13,607 nucleotides of DNA, taken from Oscillospiraceae bacterium. GTDB taxonomy: Bacteria; Bacillota_A; Clostridia; Oscillospirales; Ruminococcaceae. Below are positions 7,311 through 12,800 of the stretch, one piece after another (the first letter of the stretch is position 1; the number at the start of each line of letters is the position of its first letter). The notes under the pieces are model-generated. The model worked only from the letters and a program-made list of their open reading frames with translations, had not been told where the DNA came from and ran no database searches. Where the stretch lies: NCBI GenBank assembly GCA_017848205.1, contig JAGDDO010000303.1:1-13607 (forward strand), written 5' to 3'. A program made the translations under genes and the position numbers.

Positions 7311-8435
7311 ATGAGAGCGCTTATTACAGGCGGCGGAACAGGCGGACACATAAATCCGGCTCTGGCCATCGCTTCTATCATAAAGGAACATGAACCTGAT
7401 TCGCAGTTTCTGTTTGCAGGGACTCCGTTTGGAATGGAGGCAAGACTCATACCGGAGGCCGGATATGATTTTGCACCTATCAAGGTCAGGGGATTTCAGA
7501 GAAAGATCTCACTTGAAAACATAAAAAGAAACGCCGAAGCGGCAGCGTATCTTGTGACTGCCCTTCCGAGAGCGAAACAGATAATAAAGGAATTCCGTCC
7601 TGATGTTGTTATAGGTACAGGCGGATATGTCAGCGGACCGGTTGTATATCAGGCTGCAAAGCTCGGTATACCGACAGCCATCCACGAGCAGAACGCCTAT
7701 CCGGGAGTTACCACCAGAATACTTACAAAAAAAGTAAACAAGGTAATGCTCACTGTAAAGGAAGCTCTTGATTATCTCGGTACTGACATCGACTACACAG
7801 TTACAGGTCTTCCGGTCCGTGCCGAGCTTTTTGAAAAGACAAAGGACGAAGCCAGAAAGGAACTCGGATTTGACGACAGTTTCACAGTCCTTTCCTTCGG
7901 CGGAAGCCTTGGCGCAGGCTGTATCAATGAGACTATGGCCGAGGTAATAAAATATACCAGAGCCAATGACCTTAAAATAAACCATATCCACGGATACGGC
8001 GGAATGGGTAAGGACACTTTCCAGGCAGCAATGAAAAAGTACGGTGTTCCGATGAAGTCGGACAGGACAAGGATCACCGAATACATAAACGACATGGACA
8101 CATGCATGGCTGCAGCAGATCTCGTTATCTGCCGTTCAGGTGCCACCACCCTTGCGGAACTCGAGGCAATGGGCAAGCCGGCTATCCTTATACCGTCACC
8201 TATAGTTGCCGGAAACCATCAGTTCCATAACGCCAATGTTCTCGGCAAAGCCGGAGCGGCTATAGTTATTGAACAGAAAAATGTAAAGTGTGAAGAAGTA
8301 ACAGGAATAATAGAAGATCTTTACAATGACCCTTCACGGGTAAAGGAAATGTCTGAATGTTCAAAGAAACTCTGGATCGCAGATACATCTGATAAGATCT
8401 GGCAGACTGTTGAGAGCATTGTAAGGAAAGCATAA
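7311..8435 (+). CDS. murG: MurG, UDP-GlcNAc:lipid I N-acetylglucosaminyltransferase
   Basis: A 374-residue peripheral membrane GT-B glycosyltransferase (family GT28) that converts lipid I to lipid II. N-terminal domain: glycine loop GGTGGH (8-13), GTGGYVSGP (102-110) and HEQN (125-128). C-terminal UDP-GlcNAc domain: SFGGSLGA (195-202), CRSGATTLAE (274-283) and GNHQFHNA (301-308). All the usual binding motifs are intact and the length is normal. Start: ATG 7311 is preceded by GAAAGGTG (7295-7302) at 8 nt. A TTG at 7308 directly in front is in frame but less likely. The gene follows ftsW by 20 bp, and its stop codon overlaps the ribosome binding site of the ftsQ-type gene, so ftsW, murG and ftsQ form a tight translational unit. 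Confidence 0.96.
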   Translation: MRALITGGGTGGHINPALAIASIIKEHEPDSQFLFAGTPFGMEARLIPEAGYDFAPIKVRGFQRKISLENIKRNAEAAAYLVTALPRAKQIIKEFRPDVVIGTGGYVSGPVVYQAAKLGIPTAIHEQNAYPGVTTRILTKKVNKVMLTVKEALDYLGTDIDYTVTGLPVRAELFEKTKDEARKELGFDDSFTVLSFGGSLGAGCINETMAEVIKYTRANDLKINHIHGYGGMGKDTFQAAMKKYGVPMKSDRTRITEYINDMDTCMAAADLVICRSGATTLAELEAMGKPAILIPSPIVAGNHQFHNANVLGKAGAAIVIEQKNVKCEEVTGIIEDLYNDPSRVKEMSECSKKLWIADTSDKIWQTVESIVRKA

Positions 8436-8446
8436 AGGTCTGAAAA

Positions 8447-9457
8447 ATGCAGGACGTAAAAAAAGTCAATATTGAAAACAAGAACAATATAAAGTTCAAG
8501 CGTGACAGACGGCGTAAGAACAATATGACCGGTTACTACATTCTGGTGATCATTCTTTCGCTTATGATCGCGGCTGTGCTGTCAGTCACTTTCGCGTTCA
8601 ACGTGCACAGTATAAACATAAACATTGGCGGATCAGGAACGACGGAGTATTCCGAGGAGGAACTTCTGAGCAGTTCAGGAATCGTGGGCGGGGAGAACCT
8701 GGTCAGAATGAATACTGAAAAGATCCGTGAAAAAATGCTTGATGAACTTCTGTGCATTGATGATGTTACCGTCAGAAAAGATTTTCCGAATACAGTTGAG
8801 ATCACTGTGATACCGAGTGTTCCTGCAGCTTATGTTGAATGCAGGGGCGGATACATGACAGTCAGCGAAAACTGGAGAATAATCGGTCAGGTGACTGAGC
8901 CGGCAGATGAAAAGCTCATTGTTGTAAAAGGTTTTGATCCGGTCACCAATGAGGAAAAGTCCGTAATGAAGTCGAAGGACGCAGACAAGGACGAGGCTCT
9001 GAAAGCCATTCTTGACGAGATCGCTTCACAGAAGATCGAAAACATGGTGGAGATCGACTTAAACGACAAATACGATATTATTCTTAACTACGACAACAGA
9101 ATAAAGATAAAAATAGAGAAGCCGGTCGACGTTGAATACAAGCTTCAGTACGCCTACAAGATAATTACTGAGGAACTGAGGGAAAACAAGAGCGGATATC
9201 TTATCTACAGAAACTCTCTCGGCTATTCCTACGTATCAGATGAAGAGTACCGCAGAGTAAACGGAAGCATAAATTCAATGATACCTAAGCGTCCGGAACT
9301 TCCGGGAACGGAGGCGGCAGCCGGTGAACTTCCGGCGGAAGGGGAGCTCCCTGATGAACTTAACGGCGAGAATGAGAACGAGGATGAAGACGGAGAAACA
9401 GAGGTCATCCTTACTGATGTTCCTCCGGTGGAAGCCGAGCCTCAGGCAGGATGGTAA
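8447..9457 (+). CDS. FtsQ/DivIB-type cell division protein with POTRA domain and acidic tail
   Basis: A 336-residue bitopic protein: basic cytoplasmic N-terminus (1-27, rich in Lys, Arg and Asn), membrane segment about 29-51, then an extracytoplasmic POTRA-like domain about 54-123. Within it, the pattern FNVHSI..., EELLSSSGIVGGENLV and DDVTVRKDFPNTVEITV matches the family's 'SGI..G.N....d.......l......V.k.yP.tl.I.v' pattern. A beta domain (about 124-277) follows. The last roughly 55 residues are Pro/Glu/Asp-rich and probably disordered, with repeats of GELP (293-296) and GELPDEL (299-305). DivIB/FtsQ forms a trimer with FtsL and DivIC that regulates FtsW-PBP. Start ATG 8447 has AAAGGT (8434-8439) at 7 nt. 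The call rests on architecture and position, since this family diverges strongly. Confidence 0.85.
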   Translation: MQDVKKVNIENKNNIKFKRDRRRKNNMTGYYILVIILSLMIAAVLSVTFAFNVHSININIGGSGTTEYSEEELLSSSGIVGGENLVRMNTEKIREKMLDELLCIDDVTVRKDFPNTVEITVIPSVPAAYVECRGGYMTVSENWRIIGQVTEPADEKLIVVKGFDPVTNEEKSVMKSKDADKDEALKAILDEIASQKIENMVEIDLNDKYDIILNYDNRIKIKIEKPVDVEYKLQYAYKIITEELRENKSGYLIYRNSLGYSYVSDEEYRRVNGSINSMIPKRPELPGTEAAAGELPAEGELPDELNGENENEDEDGETEVILTDVPPVEAEPQAGW

Positions 9458-9497
9458 TACCTGTTTTATATGAATTAATGTTTTTTTTGAATATCAC

Positions 9498-9526
9498 TTG
9501 AAATCATAATGAAAATATGATAAACT
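9498..9526 (+). promoter_or_regulatory. Probable sigma-A-type promoter for ftsZ
   Basis: TTGAAA (9498-9503), 17-bp spacer, TAAACT (9521-9526), with an extended -10 TGA at 9518-9520. The expected start is near 9533, giving a leader of about 190 nt before ftsZ. It lies in the 268-bp gap after the ftsQ-type gene, in a very AT-rich stretch that follows a run of eight T at 9481-9488. It would let ftsZ be transcribed independently of the wall genes. Confidence 0.55.
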
Positions 9527-9553
9527 AATAGTACATGTTTATAAGGGATTATG

Positions 9554-9601
9554 ATGACTAAGAATTTCAGAGTAATTTTCATGGCAGCAGACGTTTTCTG
9601 A
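9554..9601 (+). CDS. Possible 15-residue leader peptide in the ftsZ leader
   Basis: ATG 9554 (or 9551) opens a short frame (MTKNFRVIFMAADVF) ending at TGA 9599-9601. AAGGG at 9543-9547 lies 6 nt before ATG 9554. It starts about 20 nt after the predicted transcription start and ends 17 nt before a GC-rich hairpin, an arrangement resembling leader-peptide control. A frame this short can occur by chance, so this is weakly supported. Confidence 0.2.
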   Translation: MTKNFRVIFMAADVF

Positions 9602-9618
9602 GTTTGCTGTTACTGGTG

Positions 9619-9653
9619 CGCACACGGAGATCACATGATTTTTCCGGTGTGCG
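9619..9653 (+). other. Hairpin in the ftsZ 5' leader
   Basis: CGCACACGGA (9619-9628) pairs with TCCGGTGTGCG (9643-9653) with one bulged G, around a 14-nt loop. An AT-only inverted repeat (AATAAAA and TTTTATT, 9658-9672) follows 4 nt later. No clean U-tract directly follows the stem, so it may be a regulatory or stability element rather than a terminator. It lies about 60 nt before the ftsZ ribosome binding site. Confidence 0.5.
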
Positions 9654-9725
9654 GTGCAATAAAATTTTTATTACAGCTTTCACATTTCGGTGTCTGCTGT
9701 GATATCATTCGAGAGGAGTATTATA

Positions 9726-10856
9726 ATGGCAGGTTTTGTATTTGAAAACGATGCGTACGATCCGGAAGTAAACATAAAGGTTATAGGCGTCGGCGGCGGC
9801 GGCGGAAATGCTCTCAACTGCATGGCTGATTCAGGAATTTCAGACATCGAGTACATTGCAGTAAACACAGATGCTGCAGCGCTCAGAAACTCAAAGGCTA
9901 CTTCAAAGATCCAGATCGGTTCAAAGCTTACACGCGGCAGAGGTGCAGGTAACAAACCTGAAGTTGGTGAAAGATCAGCTGAGGAAAACAAGGAAGAGAT
10001 CGCATCAGCACTCAAAGATGCTGACATGATATTTATAACAGCCGGTATGGGCGGCGGTACAGGTACAGGTGCTGCTCCGGTAGTTGCCCAGATAGCAAAG
10101 GAAATGGACATTCTTACAGTTGCAGTTGTAACAAAGCCTTTCCTTTTTGAAAGAGAACAGAAGATGCTCCAGGCAGAAAGAGGTATTGCCGAGCTCAGAA
10201 AATATGTTGATTCCCTTATCGTTATCCCTAACGAAAAGCTTCTCTGCGGCCTTGACAAGCCGCTTACAATGAAGGAATCATTCTCACTTGCAGATGACAT
10301 TCTGAAAACAGGTGTAAGAAGTATTTCAGACCTCATCACAGACGACGGTTTCATCAACCTCGACTTCGCTGACGTTTCAACTATCATGAAGGGTGCCGGT
10401 TACGCTCACATGGCTATCGGTCACGGCGAAGGCAAGGACAAGGCAACAGATGCTGCAAAGGCAGTAATCTCAAGCCCGCTTCTTGAAACATCCATCTCAG
10501 GTGCAAACAGACTTCTCATCAACATCGTAATGTCAGAAGACGTTCTTGCTGAAGATGTTGATACAGCTACTAAGATGATCACAGATACAGCTGCTGACGA
10601 CGTTGAGTTCATCTTCGGTACAGCGTTCAAGGAAGACATGCAGGATGAAATGACTATCACAGTTATCGCTGCTGGATTCGGCGAACCAAAGAGTGTTATA
10701 AACGCAAGAGCAGAAAAGCAGGCTCAGCAGGCAGCTCCGGTCGTTGAGGAAGTTCCTGTTATGCAGGCTCCGACACCAAAGCCGGTGGCAAAGCCTTCAG
10801 TTTCTGACGAAGACGATCTTGACGCTATCTTCAAGATCCTTGATAACAAAAAATAA
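9726..10856 (+). CDS. ftsZ: Cell division GTPase FtsZ
   Basis: A 376-residue tubulin-like GTPase that forms the Z-ring. The GTP-binding domain has GVGGGGGNA (21-29), NTDAAAL (47-53), the tubulin signature GGGTGTG (109-115), and the T7 loop NLDFAD (211-216) whose Asp213 and Asp216 complete the active site of the next subunit. The second domain runs to about 317 (ITVIAAGF). A Gln/Ala/Pro linker of about 40 residues follows, then the conserved-tail region DEDDLDAIFKILDNKK (361-376). The tail keeps DDLD but lacks the usual IPxFLR sequence that binds FtsA, SepF and others. ATG 9726 with AGAGGAG (9712-9718) at 7 nt is preferred over the upstream frame from 9690. ftsA is not adjacent, although it often precedes ftsZ. 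Codon use is more biased than in the upstream wall genes, in line with high expression. Confidence 0.97.
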   Translation: MAGFVFENDAYDPEVNIKVIGVGGGGGNALNCMADSGISDIEYIAVNTDAAALRNSKATSKIQIGSKLTRGRGAGNKPEVGERSAEENKEEIASALKDADMIFITAGMGGGTGTGAAPVVAQIAKEMDILTVAVVTKPFLFEREQKMLQAERGIAELRKYVDSLIVIPNEKLLCGLDKPLTMKESFSLADDILKTGVRSISDLITDDGFINLDFADVSTIMKGAGYAHMAIGHGEGKDKATDAAKAVISSPLLETSISGANRLLINIVMSEDVLAEDVDTATKMITDTAADDVEFIFGTAFKEDMQDEMTITVIAAGFGEPKSVINARAEKQAQQAAPVVEEVPVMQAPTPKPVAKPSVSDEDDLDAIFKILDNKK

Positions 10857-10879
10857 TCGAAAACAAATAAAGATACCAG

Positions 10880-10914
10880 AACGCACGATTGTACAATCGT
10901 GCGTTTTGTATTAT
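10880..10914 (+). terminator. Intrinsic terminator after ftsZ
   Basis: AACGCACGATT (10880-10890), loop GTAC, AATCGTGCGTT (10895-10905), followed by TTGTATTATTT. The arms and loop together form a 26-bp perfect palindrome. It begins 24 bp after the ftsZ stop and ends the dcw transcript. The rest of the ftsZ-divIVA gap is AT-rich and holds the next promoter and leader. Confidence 0.85.
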
Positions 10915-10978
10915 TTGGAAAGAGTTTTTTGTGTAAAATAAACTATAATGATTAATAAAGCTTGGGAATAATTAGTAG

Positions 10979-11008
10979 TTGTAAAATCACCGTATTATAT
11001 GGTATAAT
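10979..11008 (+). promoter_or_regulatory. Extended -10 promoter of the DivIVA-like gene
   Basis: TTGTAA (10979-10984), 18-bp spacer, TATAAT (11003-11008) with TGG directly in front (11000-11002), an extended -10. The expected start is around 11015-11016, giving a leader of about 135 nt. A short inverted repeat, GGTAT (11001-11005) with ATACC (11013-11017), spans the -10 and probable start and could be an operator, but it is only 5 bp per arm. Confidence 0.75.
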
Positions 11009-11052
11009 ATAAATACCAGAATCAGATTTTAAAACAGACACTGACAGTAAAA

Positions 11053-11073
11053 TGATATGTCCCGGACGTATCA
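11053..11073 (+). other. Hairpin in the 5' leader of the DivIVA-like gene
   Basis: TGATATGT (11053-11060), loop CCCGG, ACGTATCA (11066-11073), with one T-G wobble: an 8-bp stem. TTATCA and TGATAA further on (about 11081 and 11109) could form a second, long-range pairing. The ribosome binding site at 11136 is outside both stems. Confidence 0.4.
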
Positions 11074-11135
11074 GAAAAACTTATCAGTAAATTAAGAATT
11101 GTGTGTTATGATAACTATCTGGTATGTCTTATTTC

Positions 11136-11141
11136 AGGAGG
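11136..11141 (+). promoter_or_regulatory. Ribosome binding site deciding the DivIVA-like start
   Basis: Full AGGAGG, 9 nt before ATG 11151. The in-frame ATG at 11124 lies upstream of this site and has no site of its own, so the start is 11151. Confidence 0.85.
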
Positions 11142-11150
11142 AAAAGAATT

Positions 11151-12506
11151 ATGGACGAAAAGAACGAATTAGGGATCTTAAGAGAAACGAGTGGTCTTCA
11201 GAAGGGTTACGTGAAAGACGACGTTGATAAATATACAAACCAGCTTACAGCTGAAATAAAGAGTCTTAACACAAAGGTAAAGACACTTGAATCACAGCTT
11301 GAGGAAGCTAACGATAAATTAAGAGACGCTGAGGAAGCACTTTCAGCAGCAAAGAGCGGCGGAAGCACATCTTCAGGAAGCGGACGCGAAGCTGAGCTCG
11401 AAGCAGAAGTAAAGTCACTTACAAACAAGCTCAACTCAACAACTATCACACTCAGAAAGCTCGAAGAAGCACTTCAGTCTGAAAAGAAGGCACGTCAGAG
11501 CGAAAAAATGCTCTACGATGCTGAAAGAGATTCTGAAGGCCGTCCGGCTATCACACCTGAAGCAGTCAAGGCAGCAGCTGCTGCAATTGACAACAGCTCA
11601 GCAGATATAGCTGAACTTAACAGCAAGATCTCAGAAAAGGACAAGGAGATCGCTGAACTCAAGGAAAGCCTTGCAAAGAAGGACAAAGAAATTGCTGATC
11701 TTGATGACAAGCTCAAGAATGCCAAGAACGCTCCAGCAGCAGAACCTGAATTCAAGAGTTCATTCGATATCGGTAACGTATTTATTGAAGCACAGAACAC
11801 AGCCAAGAAGATCACAGTTGAAGCACAGGCAGCTGCTGACAAGCTCGCTGAAGAAGCAAGAGAAACAGCTGACAAGACTATAAAGGATGCTAATGAAAAG
11901 GCTGAAGCAACAACCAGGGAAGCTAAGGAAAAGAGTGAGCAGATGATCGCTGACGCTGACAAGAAAGCTAAGGAACTGGTTGAAAAGGCTGAAAAGAGTG
12001 TTGAAGACATCAATGCTGAAGCAAGCAATAAAGCTTCAGGACTTGACAAGATCTCAGAAGAGATCAGATCAACATTCAGAACAGATCTTGACAAGCTCAA
12101 GGAAAACCTCAAGAGCATTACAGAAGCTATCAGCAAGGCAGAAGAAAACCTCAGCAAGACTGTCGGTGAAGCTGACAAGAAGATCGCTGACTACAGCAAG
12201 ACAATGTTTGACAAGAAGTCACTTGACGAATACATCAAGACTCTTCCTGCACCAAAGCCTCCTATAAAGGAAACTCACAATAACAGCGGAAAGTCTCAGG
12301 AGAAGCCGGCAACAGACAGCAATAACTGGGCTATGGATGACCTTGAAGCTCTTACAAAGCAGGTTGAATCTGCAAACAATGCAAAGAAGGACAATTCAAA
12401 TTCCAAGAGTGAATCAGGCAGCGGTTCCGCACTCGGCAGCAATGCTGAAAAGTGGAAGAGCGACCTTGCTGCACTTGCAAAGGCTGCAGAAGTTGAAGGA
12501 ATCTGA
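11151..12506 (+). CDS. DivIVA-like coiled-coil protein
   Basis: A 451-residue soluble protein with no signal or membrane segment, rich in Ala, Glu and Lys. The N-terminus (about 7-30) has GLQKGYVKDDVDKYTNQL, which fits the DivIVA membrane-binding motif pattern 'F.. GYd.deVD.fl'. Coiled coil runs about 31-67, then a Gly/Ser linker (69-78), and a second coil about 79-126. A third stretch of heptads lies at 150-192 (ending DKEIADLDDKLKNAK). NVFIEAQNTAKKITVEAQ (209-226) opens a long Ala/Glu/Lys helix to about 355 and resembles the C-terminal coil of DivIVA proteins. The tail (about 366-451) is disordered, with two similar motifs: W393...DDLEALTKQVE (396-406) and W435...SDLAALAKAAE (437-447). DivIVA-family proteins mark curved membrane at septa and poles. 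Its own promoter and terminator make it a one-gene unit beside ftsZ. At 451 residues it is much longer than B. subtilis DivIVA (about 164). It could instead be a related coiled-coil scaffold. Confidence 0.7.
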   Translation: MDEKNELGILRETSGLQKGYVKDDVDKYTNQLTAEIKSLNTKVKTLESQLEEANDKLRDAEEALSAAKSGGSTSSGSGREAELEAEVKSLTNKLNSTTITLRKLEEALQSEKKARQSEKMLYDAERDSEGRPAITPEAVKAAAAAIDNSSADIAELNSKISEKDKEIAELKESLAKKDKEIADLDDKLKNAKNAPAAEPEFKSSFDIGNVFIEAQNTAKKITVEAQAAADKLAEEARETADKTIKDANEKAEATTREAKEKSEQMIADADKKAKELVEKAEKSVEDINAEASNKASGLDKISEEIRSTFRTDLDKLKENLKSITEAISKAEENLSKTVGEADKKIADYSKTMFDKKSLDEYIKTLPAPKPPIKETHNNSGKSQEKPATDSNNWAMDDLEALTKQVESANNAKKDNSNSKSESGSGSALGSNAEKWKSDLAALAKAAEVEGI

Positions 12507-12572
12507 TGAACATTAAGGGTCATTAAGTTCACGTCAAAATCACTAAAAAAAACATTAAAATTTTATATTTCC

Positions 12573-12611
12573 AAAAATCATAGCCTGTCAGACCGACAGG
12601 CTATGATTTTT
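12573..12611. terminator. Strong intrinsic terminator after the DivIVA-like gene
   Basis: A perfect 17-bp stem, AAAAATCATAGCCTGTC (12573-12589) with its complement at 12595-12611, and loop AGACC. The arms end in A and T runs, so it can work in both directions, though both flanking genes are on the + strand. It begins 67 bp after the stop codon, in an A-rich stretch. Confidence 0.9.
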
Positions 12612-12688
12612 GTGTGTATGGGTAAGACACTTCTATTTTCTGCCGGCCAAAAGTGACATTTACTGCATGCTAATGGAATATAATGGTC

Positions 12689-12717
12689 TTGACAAATCCT
12701 CTGAGATATTGTATCAT
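12689..12717 (+). promoter_or_regulatory. Sigma-A-type promoter of nrdD
   Basis: Consensus -35 TTGACA (12689-12694), optimal 17-bp spacer, -10 TATCAT (12712-12717; 5 of 6 to consensus). The expected transcript start is near 12724, giving a leader of about 77 nt. It is the best-matching promoter of the window. Confidence 0.8.
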
Positions 12718-12739
12718 AGTAATCGCATGGTCGAGATAT

Positions 12740-12755
12740 ACACTATATCTTGTAT
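12740..12755 (+). promoter_or_regulatory. NrdR box 1 upstream of nrdD
   Basis: ACACTATATCTTGTAT matches the published NrdR box consensus (acaCwAtATaTwGtgt) at 14 of 16 positions by hand count. NrdR is the zinc-finger/ATP-cone repressor of ribonucleotide reductase genes. The box lies about 16 nt downstream of the predicted transcript start. Confidence 0.75.
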
Positions 12756-12771
12756 TAGTGACGTGAAAACA

Positions 12772-12787
12772 ATACTACATATTGAGG
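12772..12787 (+). promoter_or_regulatory. NrdR box 2, overlapping the nrdD ribosome binding site
   Basis: ATACTACATATTGAGG matches the NrdR consensus at 12 of 16 positions. It lies exactly 32 bp from box 1 (16-bp gap), the roughly three-turn spacing typical of tandem NrdR boxes. Its 3' half overlaps the GAGGAG Shine-Dalgarno sequence (12784-12789). Confidence 0.65.
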
Positions 12788-12800
12788 AGCGGTACAGTTT

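Noticed and set aside
9447..9488. Terminator after the ftsQ-type gene (CAGG/CCTG stem, then T runs)
   Set aside because: Only a 4-bp stem is visible, and the T8 run at 9481 is 17 nt away from it. It is not convincing as an intrinsic terminator.
9690..9725. Longer ftsZ with 12 extra N-terminal residues
   Set aside because: The extension includes the Shine-Dalgarno sequence itself. ATG 9726 gives the usual FtsZ N-terminus.
9680..10387. 235-codon open frame on the - strand over ftsZ
   Set aside because: Antisense shadow of the well-supported ftsZ; its sequence is Ser/Pro-rich with no family resemblance.
10929..10949. Second promoter for the DivIVA-like gene with TATAAT at 10944-10949
   Set aside because: No -35-like hexamer at a usable distance; TTGTGT is only 9 bp upstream.
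11124..11150. ATG 11124 as start of the DivIVA-like protein
   Set aside because: The consensus AGGAGG at 11136-11141 lies downstream of it and serves ATG 11151.
11513..12178. 221-codon open frame on the - strand over the DivIVA-like gene
   Set aside because: Ser/Leu/Ala repeats are what the complement of an Ala/Glu/Lys coiled-coil gene gives. No ribosome binding site or family signal was seen.
12507..12535. Repeated CATTAAG and flanking TGAAC/GTTCA after the DivIVA-like gene
   Set aside because: Arms are only 5 bp with mismatches inside, and the region is AT-rich; this can be chance.
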